Positions 55,523 to 64,000 are shown, numbered from the stretch's first letter. The stretch: 64,000 bases of DNA from Arenibacter sp. 6A1 (GCF_012272855.1 NZ_JAAXCQ010000010.1:117643-181642); one strand, 5' to 3'. Translations and numbers: made by a program. The notes: generated by a model from the sequence alone, not told the origin.

Positions 55523-56005
55523 ATGAAAAAAGCATACTATTTAGTCATATTGGTAGCAATGTTTATTTTAGGGATCTGTGGATTTTGTTTTGAAACGGAA
55601 GATTTTGTCACAAATGATGGGGAACGATTTACTTTCCATAATTCTGAATTGGTAGGAGAATGGATTCAAACGACTAACCAAGAAGGTGTAATAAATCCAA
55701 ACCGGGAACTCATTAAAAAAATAAGATTAAACGAAAACTTCACGGCTGAAATTCAACTACTTGATTCTTCTCAAAATAATATAACTGTACTAGGAAATTG
55801 GAGGGCTGGTGTAAAACCTACAATGGCTAATTCTAATTTTACTGGTGAACAACCAAAATTAATTTTTAATCCTCATTTATTTTTGAATTTCGAAATGAAT
55901 AGTGTTACTGATGTCCTGATGTTAAGTATAGAGGATATAAATAAAAAGAATGTTCTAATTTCCTCAATGGGACGGTTTAAGAAGGCTGGGAAAAGCGGGT
56001 TATAA
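55523..56005 (+). CDS. exported hypothetical protein
   Basis: A 160-residue protein that I do not recognise. The first 22 residues form a signal peptide or membrane anchor (AYYLVILVAMFILGICGF). There are Cys residues near its end, but not in a proper lipobox. The mature part has a lipocalin-like ring (LVGEWIQTT near residue 46, then several alternating beta stretches such as NFTAEIQLLDSS and ITVLGNWRAG), as in small lipocalin-type proteins of this phylum. That fold guess is weak. It lies 113 bases before the next gene in the same direction. Confidence 0.6.
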   Translation: MKKAYYLVILVAMFILGICGFCFETEDFVTNDGERFTFHNSELVGEWIQTTNQEGVINPNRELIKKIRLNENFTAEIQLLDSSQNNITVLGNWRAGVKPTMANSNFTGEQPKLIFNPHLFLNFEMNSVTDVLMLSIEDINKKNVLISSMGRFKKAGKSGL

Positions 56006-56118
56006 TTAAATTATTGCCACTTCCTTTGCCTAGGTTTTAAAATTCATATAGGTGATTATGAAAGCGGATAATAAGGTAGTTCGACATGTTTTTAAACTCT
56101 CTTTTTTATATATAAAAA

Positions 56119-56700
56119 ATGACCAAACAAATTTCTGATACATTACTTTATGAAGGTTCCGTTTATTTCCTCAACGACGACTTGCTGGAAAAGTACTTTA
56201 TTGAATTTCCTGACAAAATGCCGGATTTCGAGGTAATAAGTTCTGACTTATGGAAAGGATATTCCGCAGAATATAAAATAAAAGAGGGGCAGCTTTTTAT
56301 TAATAAGCTAAAAGTACTGGCTAGGGAAGCTTATAGAATGCGATCCGTGCTTAAAGAGGTTTTTCCAAATGATACAAAAATGGAATGGTTTTCTGGATTA
56401 ATTAGAATTGATGATTTTAAGGGAGAATTTGCATTAGAGCCCGAAGAGGCAATTTTTGAATATCTGGAGATATATAAAGGGAATTATGTTCAAAAAAGAA
56501 TTTTTGATTTCTCACAATTACAAGATTTCAAAAAGGCCCAATTTGAACATTTGATAGCTTCCGATGAAATGCCATCAATGTATGAACTTTGGCATAAAAT
56601 CCATGCTGCTGACAAATACTATAAAGAAATGGATTTAAAAGCCATCAACCAGGATATCGCTGATAATATCTTGTATTACTCCGAGAAAGTATATGTTTAA
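56119..56700 (+). CDS. hypothetical protein of unknown function, with a remnant of a relative nearby
   Basis: A 193-residue soluble protein that I do not recognise. It is rich in aromatic and acidic residues (LLEKYFIEFPDKMPDFEVISSDLW, split motif) and has no signal peptide or membrane segment. Its last codons (DNILYYSEK followed by V-Y-V) recur as a lone fragment at about 60066-60109. So at least two copies of this gene or its end once existed here. Two short neighbours with exported or hydrolase products give no functional hint. Confidence 0.6.
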   Translation: MTKQISDTLLYEGSVYFLNDDLLEKYFIEFPDKMPDFEVISSDLWKGYSAEYKIKEGQLFINKLKVLAREAYRMRSVLKEVFPNDTKMEWFSGLIRIDDFKGEFALEPEEAIFEYLEIYKGNYVQKRIFDFSQLQDFKKAQFEHLIASDEMPSMYELWHKIHAADKYYKEMDLKAINQDIADNILYYSEKVYV

Positions 56701-57041
56701 TGGCTTTATCAGGATTTGGTGATAATTACTACTTTCCTCAGACCGTTTGTTCCTTTTTTATATGCAATACTACCGTGTGAAAAATAAAGGCCAATTTTTG
56801 CGAGCCTAAAAGGATTAAATGATTAAGCAAATTTTAATTTACGGGTCTGTGATTTCTTGAAATCCGTGCATTTATTTTGATTTGTTTTTTCTCTTTTAGG
56901 CTCGTAGAATCAAACCAAATTAGTATTTATCAGTTTACTCAACCTTTAGCGATGTGGAATTGCCCTTGGTCTAAAAATATTATAAAATCAGGACTGTAAT
57001 GTTTATCATTGGAGTTAAATCACTTTAAAAATCCATATCCG
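56701..57041. repeat. intergenic region with a 12-base inverted repeat
   Basis: The arms CGAGCCTAAAAG (56801-56812) and CTTTTAGGCTCG (56893-56904) are perfect complements 80 bases apart. Inside them lies a second perfect palindrome, GATTTCTTGAAATC (56851-56864). The layout could be a structured leader RNA or the remains of a small mobile unit. No gene lies in this 341-base gap. Confidence 0.6.
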
Positions 57042-59615
57042 ATGTGTAACAATTTTAAATTATTCTTTGTAATTGCATTCCTCTTAGGTATTTCTTCCAA
57101 TCCTATAAATGCACAAAAAACAGGTAACATCGTTGAATACTTCGGTAAAGAAAAAATCAATGAAGTTAGCGAAGGTAATGTGTTACATGTTTTTAAAACT
57201 GCATTGGCATTAAAAATGCCGAATATTGGGTTTGAATCCTCTTCGTTTCCTAATGACCCAGTTTTTAATCGGTTCCTAACGGATAATCAATATAGAGCCA
57301 CCAAAGAATTAACTTTTGATATTGACTTTCTAGGAAATCCAATGCAGTGGGAATCCATAAAAATTGATAGTACGAGCAGTTTTTCTGGCCGTAATTTAAG
57401 GTCGGCTTATGTGTATCTAACTTATAAGTCCAATTCAGAACAGATTGTACTTTTTGAAGCGTCAGGGCATTCTCTTGCTTTAATCAACGGTTTCCCTCAT
57501 GAAGGCGACCACTACGATTTTGGTTATAGCCTTATTCCTATAAAACTAAAAAAAGGAGAGAATGTTTTCGTGCTAAAAGTAGGGCGTTTTCCACGAATTA
57601 GAGCAAGATTGATTACTCCTTCTACTGGAGTCCAATTTACTACAAGAGATATGACCATGCCCAACATTCAACAAGAAGATAGCAAAGAATACACAGGAGC
57701 AATTAGAGTGGTAAATGCAACTGAAAACTGGATAAAAGAAGCAATTATTGAAGCAAAATTAGCTGATAATAATACAAGTACGATTATTGCCAATATACCA
57801 CCTTTATCGGTGCAAAAAGTTCCTTTTTCTTTTACTTCGAATCCAGTGGATGCCTCAAAGGATCGCCTAGACTTACAGTTAAATTTAAAAAACAACAAAG
57901 GAATCACTTTCAATAATCAAACAGTAACCTTAGAAGTAAAATCAAAATACAAACATCATAAAAAAACGTTTATTAGTAAAATAGATGGAAGCGTCCAATA
58001 TTATAGTGTGGCACCATCAACCACGAAAGAACAGTCACAAGCACTGTTTTTATCTGTACATGGAGCCTCAGTTGAAGCTGTGAACCAAGCCAATGCTTAT
58101 GCTCAGAAGGATTGGGGTACTTTGGTTGCACCTACCAATCGTCGTCCGTTTGGATTTGCTTGGGAAGATTGGGGCAGATTAGATGCTTTAGAAGTATTGG
58201 CAGATGCAAAAAATATTTATAAACCTGATGAAAGCAAAATATACCTAACGGGACACTCTATGGGAGGTCACGGTACTTGGTATTTAGGAGCTACATATCC
58301 TGACAGATTTGCCGCAATTGCTCCTTGTGCAGGTTACCCTGATTTATTGGCGTATCGAGATGGGTTTTCAAGAAGATTGTTAGAAATGACATCGGAACAA
58401 TTAGAAGAAAGAGGAATTTCAACAAAAAGTGTGGAACGTATGAAATTGGAGCCACTTAATACGCCTTTGCAACAGATTATTGAAAGAGCAGGTACACCTA
58501 GTAGAACCTTAAAATTAGAACGCAATTATTTACAAAGTGGTGTCTATGTTTTGCATGGTGAAAAAGATAACGTGGTTCCTACTGCTATTGCAAGAGAAAT
58601 GAGAGAACGTCTTGGTAAATTCCATAATGACTTTACTTATTATGAGTATCCTGATGGTACACACTGGTATGGTAACCACAGTGTCGATTGGCAACCTATT
58701 TTCGATTTTTTTAAACAGCGTACTATTCAAAAAGATTCAGCAGTTAAGAAATTAGAGTTTTTTACGGGATCTCCAGGAGTTTCTGCAAAATCTCATTTTA
58801 TGACTATTCATCAACAAGAAAAGCCTTTTGAGATCAGTTCTTTTGATTTTTCAAAAGAACAAGGTTTCAATATTACCACAAGTAACGTTGCATTACTGGA
58901 AGTCGATTTATCGAAAATAACCGAAACTATAAATGAAATTACTCTTGACGGAGATACATTGAAAGTGTCTTCAAACCTTAAAAATTTCTTTAAAAAGGAT
59001 AAAGAAAAATGGGTGAAGACCTCTAGGCCATCCTTAGGTGAAAAAGGTCCCCACAGAAATGGTGGATTCAAAGATGCCTTTAGAAACAATGTGGTTTTTG
59101 TTTATGCGACCAAAGGTTCTACTATAGAGAACGATTGGTATTACCATAAAGCACTATTTGATGCTGAAACATTTTATTATCGTGCCAATGGAAATGTTGA
59201 AATGATAAAAGACACAGATTTTTCCTTAAAAAAATATGCTGATAGAAATGTTATCCTTTATGGAAATAAAGACAATAATACAGCTTGGAAAGTTCTGTTG
59301 AAGGATAGTCCAATTCAGGTTAAAAAAAATGAAGTCAGTATTGGCGATAAAACACTATCAGGAAACCAATGGGGAATGTATTTTACAGTACCTAGAAAGG
59401 ATAGTGATGTGGCGACTATCGGTGTAGTTACCGCAACAGGGGATATGGGAATGAAAGCAGCTTATGCGAATCATTATTTAGTAAATGGGACTACTTTCCC
59501 CGATGTTGTACTATTTAATAGCGATTTATTAAACCAAGGTACCGATGCTGTGAAATTTGCGGGATTTTTTGGTAATGATTGGACTATAGAAAATGGAGAT
59601 TTTGAGTGGAAATGA
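57042..59615 (+). CDS. exported alpha/beta-hydrolase (esterase/peptidase-like), 857 residues
   Basis: The start at 57042 (MCNNFKLFFVIAFLL) gives a proper signal peptide ending at INAQK; the TTG at 57009 would add a non-signal tail. The mature protein has a beta-rich N-terminal half of ~350 residues without recognised motifs. A prolyl-oligopeptidase/esterase-type catalytic domain follows, with the nucleophile Ser in TGHSMGGHGTW near residue 406, the Asp in HGEKDNVVPT and the His in DGTHWYG. A C-terminal beta region of ~250 residues ends the protein. It should act in the periplasm or at the surface on an ester or peptide. It is not in an operon. The catalytic triad is complete, the substrate is unknown, and similarly arranged proteins are often labelled acetylxylan or feruloyl-esterase-like. 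Confidence 0.78.
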   Translation: MCNNFKLFFVIAFLLGISSNPINAQKTGNIVEYFGKEKINEVSEGNVLHVFKTALALKMPNIGFESSSFPNDPVFNRFLTDNQYRATKELTFDIDFLGNPMQWESIKIDSTSSFSGRNLRSAYVYLTYKSNSEQIVLFEASGHSLALINGFPHEGDHYDFGYSLIPIKLKKGENVFVLKVGRFPRIRARLITPSTGVQFTTRDMTMPNIQQEDSKEYTGAIRVVNATENWIKEAIIEAKLADNNTSTIIANIPPLSVQKVPFSFTSNPVDASKDRLDLQLNLKNNKGITFNNQTVTLEVKSKYKHHKKTFISKIDGSVQYYSVAPSTTKEQSQALFLSVHGASVEAVNQANAYAQKDWGTLVAPTNRRPFGFAWEDWGRLDALEVLADAKNIYKPDESKIYLTGHSMGGHGTWYLGATYPDRFAAIAPCAGYPDLLAYRDGFSRRLLEMTSEQLEERGISTKSVERMKLEPLNTPLQQIIERAGTPSRTLKLERNYLQSGVYVLHGEKDNVVPTAIAREMRERLGKFHNDFTYYEYPDGTHWYGNHSVDWQPIFDFFKQRTIQKDSAVKKLEFFTGSPGVSAKSHFMTIHQQEKPFEISSFDFSKEQGFNITTSNVALLEVDLSKITETINEITLDGDTLKVSSNLKNFFKKDKEKWVKTSRPSLGEKGPHRNGGFKDAFRNNVVFVYATKGSTIENDWYYHKALFDAETFYYRANGNVEMIKDTDFSLKKYADRNVILYGNKDNNTAWKVLLKDSPIQVKKNEVSIGDKTLSGNQWGMYFTVPRKDSDVATIGVVTATGDMGMKAAYANHYLVNGTTFPDVVLFNSDLLNQGTDAVKFAGFFGNDWTIENGDFEWK

Positions 59616-59670
59616 AAAATGGATGCGAAATTGTAGGCATGAGATATTGGAAAAGTACCTCATGACATGA

Positions 59671-59802
59671 GACACTATCCCGTGAACTGTGTGAGTATAA
59701 AATAACCGGGTTGGACTTTTTTTTAAAGTCTGACCGACACTATCCCGTTAACTGTGTAAGTTTAAAATAACAGGGGTTGGACTTTTATCTAAAGTCTGAC
59801 CC
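59671..59802. repeat. two tandem IS256-type ends
   Basis: Two adjacent, nearly equal units, 59671-59735 and 59736-59802. Each begins GACACTATCCCGT, followed by a TGTG-containing arm and AAAATAAC. It ends in a stem formed by TTGGACTTT and AAAGTCTGACC. The first motif matches, element-end to element-end, the start of the IS256-type element at 63894. They are right ends of two such elements lying next to each other, but only the second is attached to a transposase fragment. Confidence 0.75.
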
Positions 59803-60065
59803 TTTTTTCATAGATCGTCAGGAACTGATTTAGGATGATTCCCCGAGTTCCTTATTAGTAGGGATCATTCTTTGGTCGCTTCCCTCACGGCCAAATATAT
59901 GGATTTCATCACCGCATCGTCCGTAGGGAAGGAAAGTTTGTTCTTGGTATACTTTCTTATCTTCCCGTTTAGGTTGGTCGTATAGATTATTTTCCTGATC
60001 TCTATCGGGAATTCAAAAAAAACGGTAAGCTAATCACTTGTCTTAAACTGCTTTAGGAAATAGTC
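59793..60065 (-). pseudogene. 3' fragment of an IS256-family transposase
   Basis: On the minus strand the end of an IS256-family transposase is readable: [46 protein letters not shown] and, in another frame, ILNQFLTIYEKRVRL ending at a TAG that sits inside a terminator-like stem. Damage includes a TGA where Trp is expected after ATKE, at least one frameshift, a missing stretch before LNGK and another in-frame stop (SD-stop-LTVFFEF). About a quarter of the transposase remains. The element is dead. Confidence 0.8.
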
Positions 60066-60109
60066 CACGATGATAATATCTTGTATTACTCCGAGAAATT
60101 ATACATCTA
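60066..60109 (+). pseudogene. tail fragment of a gene related to 56119-56700
   Basis: Plus-strand codons DNILYYSEKLYI and a stop match the last 12 codons of the gene at 56119-56700 (DNILYYSEKVYV), with the same preceding Asp or Ala codon. At the nucleotide level about 30 bases are nearly identical. The fragment begins where the transposase remnant ends, suggesting that the element or a deletion cut the gene. Confidence 0.75.
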
Positions 60110-60500
60110 ATTCAACTTTGGTAGAGATTGTTTCTATGCGTAAGCCTTTTTTCTCTTCATCAATAGACGTTTGTCCAATTATGTTCTCTAGGTCTAAACC
60201 TAAAGCATATTAGGTATTTAGTTTTTGATGTTGGCCGTGCGTTCCTCAATAGCGTTTTTAATATGTTGTTTCAAGTTTTCCTGTTCTTCCAATTTCATGG
60301 TGTTAGAGGTTCTTAAAACAAAACTAACAGCTAATTCTTTAGTTTTGCCCTCCATTGAATAATTAAAAGAACCATCAAGTCATACACGATGCTCATTAAA
60401 CGTATCAACGATAATATTTCCAACATTACTTCCGTCATTATGAGTCCTGGTAGTCTAATTGATACTGTATCTTTGCTCCTTTTAAATAGTGACGTTAAAA
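60099..60500 (-). pseudogene. decayed minus-strand coding remnants
   Basis: Two short stretches in the minus direction still read like protein without being whole genes. One ends at 60099 (ENIIGQTSIDEEKKGLRIE, TKVELDV). The other ends at 60218 (VGNIIVDTFNEHRV, then an in-frame stop, then DGSFNYSMEGKTKELAVSFV and MKLEEQENLKQH). Neither has a start or a family I recognise. The stops and frame changes suggest decay. Confidence 0.5.
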
Positions 60501-60591
60501 TCATTTTCATGAAGCAGTTGAACTAGAAGTGAATTCTATAGAGTAAGAATTTAGAATAAACAAACTAACCCCCATTTTAATAAAACAGATT

Positions 60592-62298
60592 ATGAAATTT
60601 GTCGGCAGTCAGATGGCTCATTATATGAGTGACAGAGATTTTAAAAGAAACTACAAGATTCTATTTAAGTATTTGCTCTTTCTTGGAATTGTCATTGTAA
60701 TTTATTCTATTCTATTTCATTTTATAATGGAGTTTGAGGGACAATATCATTCTTGGGTTACTGGTTTTTATTGGACACTTACCGTTATGAGTACCCTTGG
60801 CTTCGGTGACATTACCTTTGCCTCCGATCTTGGTCGCATTTTCACTATCTTAGTTCTGCTCTCTGGCATATTTATGTTAATGATCGTTTTGCCTTTTGCG
60901 TTCATTAGACACTTTTATATCCCTCTTTTAGAATCGAGAAAGAATAACAAGGTTCTTCGTGAAGTTCCTTCCGGAACAAAAGACCATATCTTGATATGTT
61001 CTTATGATGTAATAGCAAGAGATCTTATGGAGCGATTAAAGCAAGAGGACGTCCCATTTTATGTCATTGAGAACCGCATGGAAAATGCGCTTAAAAATCA
61101 CGATGACCAGGTTCCTGTACTATTTGGGGATTTGGACAATAAGGAAACCTTTATCCTTGCCAATATTAAGGATGCAAAATTGGTTCTAGTCAATAGAGAC
61201 GATTTTTTAAATACCAAGATTATTCTCACGATACGCGAAATAGCCCCTGAGATACCCATTGTCGCCATTGCTACAAATATAGAGTCTGTGGACGTACAGC
61301 AACTCAGCGGTGCCAACCACGTTCTGCCAATAAAAAAGTGGCTTGGCGAGCAGTTGGCCAATAGGGTAAACACACAGCATGCAGAATCACATGCCATAGG
61401 GCAATATGAGGATTTATTGATCGCTGAATTGCCTGTCCATAATACCCCCTTGGTTTCGAAACGCATCCGTGAAACTGGATTAAGACAAAAATTTGGGGTG
61501 AGTATAGTAGGAATTTGGGAGCGTGGAAGATTGCAACCTATTAAAGGTGATAAAATACTGACATATGATAGTGTACTGGTAATTATAGGAAATAAAGAAC
61601 AGCTCCAAAATATAGATGAGCTTTTTCATGATTATAGTATCAACCCCAATCCTGTACTGTTAATCGGGGCTGGTAAGGTAGGGTTGTCGGCGGCCAGGTC
61701 TTTACATAAAAACGGGGTTTTGGTGAATGTCGTTGATAAAGATCCGGAGGTATGTAAAAAGGTAGGACCCTACTGTCATCAGGTATTCTCAGGGGATGCC
61801 TCAGATTTTCAACTCCTAAAACGAGCTGGAATTCTTGAAGCGCCCTCAGTATTACTTTCTACCCATGACGATACCACCAATATTTATTTAGCCTCTTATT
61901 GTCGCCGGCTTAATAACGACGTACGCATCGTGAGCCGTATTTCAGAAGCTCGAAATATTGATATCATGCAAAAAGCTGGGGCTGATTTTGTGTTAAGTTA
62001 TTCCACCTTAGGTTCTGAAGCCGTTTTAAGTATATCTAAAGATCAGGAACTTACCGTTCTAGGTGAGGGGTTCACTTTGTTTATTATCCCGATTCCAAAA
62101 TCTTTAGAAGGGTTGTCTCTTGCTGAATCTAGGATAGGTACTAAGACAGGTTTATCTGTGATTGCTATTAAAGAAAATTCTGAAGCCAAAACCTTACTAT
62201 CGGCAACAACCATACTACCCCATGGTGCTGAAATAGTAATGCTTGGAACGATCGAAATGAAACAAAAATTCAATAAGGTATATGTTAACACCAATTGA
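60592..62298 (+). CDS. potassium channel with two TrkA-N/RCK-type domains
   Basis: A 568-residue protein. Two transmembrane helices (residues ~25-48 and ~88-110) flank a pore helix with the selectivity filter TLGFGD near residues 67-72. Two Rossmann TrkA-N (RCK) domains follow (HILICSYDVIARDLMERL and VLLIGAGKVGLSAARSL), with TrkA-C-like parts after each (around LIAELPVHNTPLVSKR and LTVLGEGFTLFIIPIP). Two RCK units in one chain, as in BK or MthK-like ring channels, suggest a gating ring controlled by NAD(H) or a small ligand. It lets K+ flow across the inner membrane. The gene stands alone. Confidence 0.88.
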   Translation: MKFVGSQMAHYMSDRDFKRNYKILFKYLLFLGIVIVIYSILFHFIMEFEGQYHSWVTGFYWTLTVMSTLGFGDITFASDLGRIFTILVLLSGIFMLMIVLPFAFIRHFYIPLLESRKNNKVLREVPSGTKDHILICSYDVIARDLMERLKQEDVPFYVIENRMENALKNHDDQVPVLFGDLDNKETFILANIKDAKLVLVNRDDFLNTKIILTIREIAPEIPIVAIATNIESVDVQQLSGANHVLPIKKWLGEQLANRVNTQHAESHAIGQYEDLLIAELPVHNTPLVSKRIRETGLRQKFGVSIVGIWERGRLQPIKGDKILTYDSVLVIIGNKEQLQNIDELFHDYSINPNPVLLIGAGKVGLSAARSLHKNGVLVNVVDKDPEVCKKVGPYCHQVFSGDASDFQLLKRAGILEAPSVLLSTHDDTTNIYLASYCRRLNNDVRIVSRISEARNIDIMQKAGADFVLSYSTLGSEAVLSISKDQELTVLGEGFTLFIIPIPKSLEGLSLAESRIGTKTGLSVIAIKENSEAKTLLSATTILPHGAEIVMLGTIEMKQKFNKVYVNTN

Positions 62299-62381
62299 TG
62301 ACCCTAATGTTTTTTGCAAACATATTTCTATAGCATTCCCTAAGAAGGTATCAGCGAAGCTTAAAACTGACCTAGAAGTTG

Positions 62382-62771
62382 TTATGAGTCAGTCTTAGCT
62401 TGGGTAACGTCACGAAATGTCGGCAAATTTTCAGTGATTCTGCCCGCTCCTTTTTTGTTGATTTTGAAGGTGACATCTTTTGTGGTGGTAAATAAAAGCA
62501 CTGTTGAAAAAGATGTTTTAAGATGCGATTTTAAAAACTCAAAAGCATCTTCCAAGGAAAGTACTTTTTCCTCATCTTCAGTTTCCTTAGAAGCATAGCG
62601 CAATTTCACTAACACCTTAAAGTCATCTTTTGAGTAAATTGGCCGGACAAAAATGTTTTTCAAGTTAGGTTTACCGATGGTTTTTGCCATAGTTAATTTA
62701 GCAAATCGTCCTTCATTGATACTTTCCTTTACATGATCCCAAAAAAGGACAAACACATCTTGATACTCCAT
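62382..62771 (-). CDS. hypothetical protein, conserved-looking
   Basis: A 129-residue soluble protein that I do not recognise. It is rich in Lys, Phe and Val, with KNIFVRPIYSKDDFKVLVKLRY and LSLEDAFEFLKSHLKTSF segments reminiscent of small alpha/beta proteins. No signal, no membrane segment, no metal motif. It converges on the potassium-channel gene with 83 bases between stops, and lies 48 bases downstream of a region with no gene. Codon use fits the neighbours. Confidence 0.6.
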   Translation of the reverse strand: MEYQDVFVLFWDHVKESINEGRFAKLTMAKTIGKPNLKNIFVRPIYSKDDFKVLVKLRYASKETEDEEKVLSLEDAFEFLKSHLKTSFSTVLLFTTTKDVTFKINKKGAGRITENLPTFRDVTQAKTDS

Positions 62772-63560
62772 AAACTAAAATTTGAGGATAACAGTTCTTA
62801 GGTTCCAAAAATAACATTTATAAATCGGAAATTAATGATCAGTTTAATAAGAAATAACCATTGGTAGCCATGCTTTAAAAAAACAGTATGTAATGTGGTG
62901 GTTACAACTCCTTTGTGATCATACAAAGTAACAGGCGTTAATAGCCCAACCTCCCTCAGGAATTTAGACTTGATTATGCTTTGGAGCGAGGATTAAAAAC
63001 TTTCCTGTACTTAGGGGAGCCCTGCTTATTGTTTATTGAGTTTTGTAATAGGTACGACCGAAAGCAAGTCGCAAATACGAATGAGGATATGCGAATTACA
63101 TATGACCGTAAAAAACAATAAAATACATATGAAAAAAATGGATTAAGCAAGCAAACCAAATAACGTCAGGAAGATATTCAAAAGTATAGCTGTTAGATAA
63201 ATATTATAAATTGAGGAGATATTGGATGCAGCCTTTTGATTAAATTCAGCATTCTATGAACGTATCTTTTGCGCTTTTTTGATCTGTGCTTATAGTCGGA
63301 ATATTAAATTAAGGGGTAAGCAAACATTACTAGATAGTCGTTTAATGAGTATCAGAAGGAAGAATAAATAAGATAAAGTAAATGATACTTCCCTTTTATG
63401 CTGCTAAGTGTTTTTCCTTGTTGTTGTAGGTTACTAGCTGTTACATAAAATAATCGGACTAAACTAATTTGTACCTGGTACCATCAACGGTACAAATAAG
63501 GTACAAATAATACCGCAATCAACAGTTAATGGTTGTTAAAGACTAGTATTGCTATAAAAC

Positions 63561-63584
63561 AAAAAAGCCCTATTTAAAGGGCTT
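63561..63584 (-). terminator. minus-strand terminator
   Basis: Stem AAGCCCT/AGGGCTT (63565-63571 and 63578-63584, loop of six), followed on the minus strand by a run of six T and more. It would end a transcript coming from the right, where no gene was recognised. Confidence 0.75.
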
Positions 63585-63625
63585 ATGGGGTATTTTGTAT
63601 GTTTTGGTAGTTGTCGTTAACAAGG

Positions 63626-63696
63626 GTTACTTTCCGATACAGAAAGTAACGAACCCATATTTTACAGGGGTTCCCATGCTTCGAGGTACACATGGG
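63626..63696. ncRNA. candidate structured RNA region (hairpin cluster)
   Basis: A perfect 9-bp stem GTTACTTTC/GAAAGTAAC (63626-63634 and 63642-63650) is followed by a second stem CCCATG/CATGGG (63673-63678 and 63691-63696). The terminator at 63561-63584 lies next to them in the minus direction. The cluster could be a small RNA, a leader or a recombination site; it matches no RNA family I can name. Confidence 0.3.
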
Positions 63697-63921
63697 GTAC
63701 AAAACTTTATTTTTCTTGATCAAATTAAAATCACACCCACTTGATTGTTAGTTGATTATTGAAAAGGGGTAATTGTCATTTTACCGGATAAATGGGCTTT
63801 TGAAATTTTCAGTTTCTAATTGATTTAAATGGTTCCGTTAAAGGTTCGTTTTACGGGACTGTGTAAGAATAAAAACTATACGTTTGATTTATCGGGACTA
63901 TCTTATAAAGTGTGTAAATAG

Positions 63922-63953
63922 AAAAATAACGGGGGCCGGCCCCCGTTATTTTT
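63922..63953 (+). terminator. perfect 32-base palindrome inside the insertion-sequence leader
   Basis: The arms AAAAATAACGGGGGCC and GGCCCCCGTTATTTTT are exact complements with no spacer, the second arm ending in T. It lies 24 bases before the transposase ATG and should block transcription entering from outside, a known way in which insertion sequences limit readthrough. It might also hinder translation of the transposase mRNA. Confidence 0.7.
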
Positions 63954-63977
63954 TGTTTAATTTTAATTTAGCACTTT

Positions 63978-64000
63978 ATGAAAAAAGAAGATTTATTTGA
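63978..64000 (+). CDS. IS256-family transposase, first seven codons (partial)
   Basis: The ATG at 63978 begins MKKEDLF and the window ends after seven codons. This start is typical of IS256-family transposases in flavobacteria, and it follows a matching terminal inverted repeat. The identification rests on that context as much as on the seven residues. Confidence 0.6.

Larger units (their letters stand above)
62772..63892. other. 1.1-kb region without a firm gene
   Basis: Apart from the hairpins listed separately and a terminator, I see no gene. A 61-codon frame at 62974-63159 has no family features. Near 63853 there is a shortened copy of the IS256-type end (GGGACTGTGTAAG), which looks like the following element's end with an internal deletion. 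Confidence 0.5.
63894..64000 (+). mobile_element. left end of an IS256-type insertion sequence (partial)
   Basis: The element starts with a terminal inverted repeat resembling the tandem ends at 59671-59802 (shared ACTATC, TGTGTAA and AAAATAAC parts). It continues through a perfect palindrome (63922-63953) to the first codons of its transposase at 63978. The rest lies outside the window. Confidence 0.75.

Noticed and set aside
62974..63159. 61-codon minus-strand open frame
   Set aside because: Short, no conserved pattern and no plausible regulation nearby.
63601..63720. Integron attC-like site
   Set aside because: Hairpins are present, but the required core-site motifs (RYYYAAC and GTTRRRY) are not.
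1..64000. CRISPR array, rRNA, tRNA or prophage
   Set aside because: No regularly spaced repeats, no rRNA/tRNA signatures and no phage structural genes were seen; the tail-fibre-like end at position 1 is common in chromosomal surface proteins.

Overview
The window looks like the chromosome of a marine-type flavobacterium (Bacteroidota, probably Flavobacteriaceae). The DNA is AT-rich. Diagnostic traits are a type IX secretion C-terminal domain (tyrosinase), a carboxypeptidase-regulatory/TonB receptor next to an HMA copper-type protein, SusD-free surface lipoprotein style signals, weak Shine-Dalgarno sites, and a flavobacterial IS256-type element. No rRNA, tRNA or CRISPR array was seen.

Layout. 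(1) Positions 1-5.4 kb hold the end of a coiled-coil surface protein, a secreted tyrosinase, a heavy-metal-binding periplasmic protein with its TonB receptor, and a small exported protein. (2) Positions 5.5-28.0 kb are a long minus-strand capsule/O-antigen operon, read from 27987 downwards. It runs: nucleotide-sugar epimerases and dehydrogenases for uronic acids, a flippase, a polymerase, five GT4-like glycosyltransferases, a TupA-like ATP-grasp enzyme, an AsnB-type amidotransferase, a formyltransferase, the initiating sugar transferase and two CelD/FemAB-like GNAT proteins. A PaaK/CapK-like ligase converges on its end. A ~690-bp block inside it is duplicated, leaving one broken sugar transferase and one broken formyltransferase around an extra glycosyltransferase. 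(3) Positions 28.7-32.6 kb carry a deacetylase/formyltransferase pair and a surface pectate-lyase-like lipoprotein. (4) Positions 33.3-40.3 kb carry the second half of the polysaccharide system on the plus strand: aminotransferase, membrane 4,6-dehydratase, Wza, Wzc, and a converging PHP-type phosphatase. (5) Positions 40.7-44.9 kb carry a PurD-like ATP-grasp/GNAT pair, two MFS transporter wrecks and a PhnA-like protein.

(6) Positions 45.1-51.0 kb carry a three-gene SMC-like operon (JetA-JetB-JetC, also called MksF-MksE-MksB) in which the usual nuclease gene jetD/mksG is not present. (7) Positions 51.3-64 kb carry a ClC chloride channel, a nitrilase, small hypothetical proteins, a large exported alpha/beta hydrolase, a graveyard of IS256 and gene remnants, a potassium channel with two TrkA-type domains, and, at the very edge, the start of an IS256-type element.

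How the genes fit together: regions 2-4 together encode a Wzx/Wzy/Wza/Wzc-exported polysaccharide. The gene content predicts uronic acids (some probably amidated), a 4-amino-4,6-dideoxy sugar, formyl groups and perhaps amino-acid-like decorations. This chemistry is inferred from families, not seen directly. An 88-bp GC-rich repeat occurs in opposite orientations at 42983 and 54035, bracketing the Jet/ClC/nitrilase segment.
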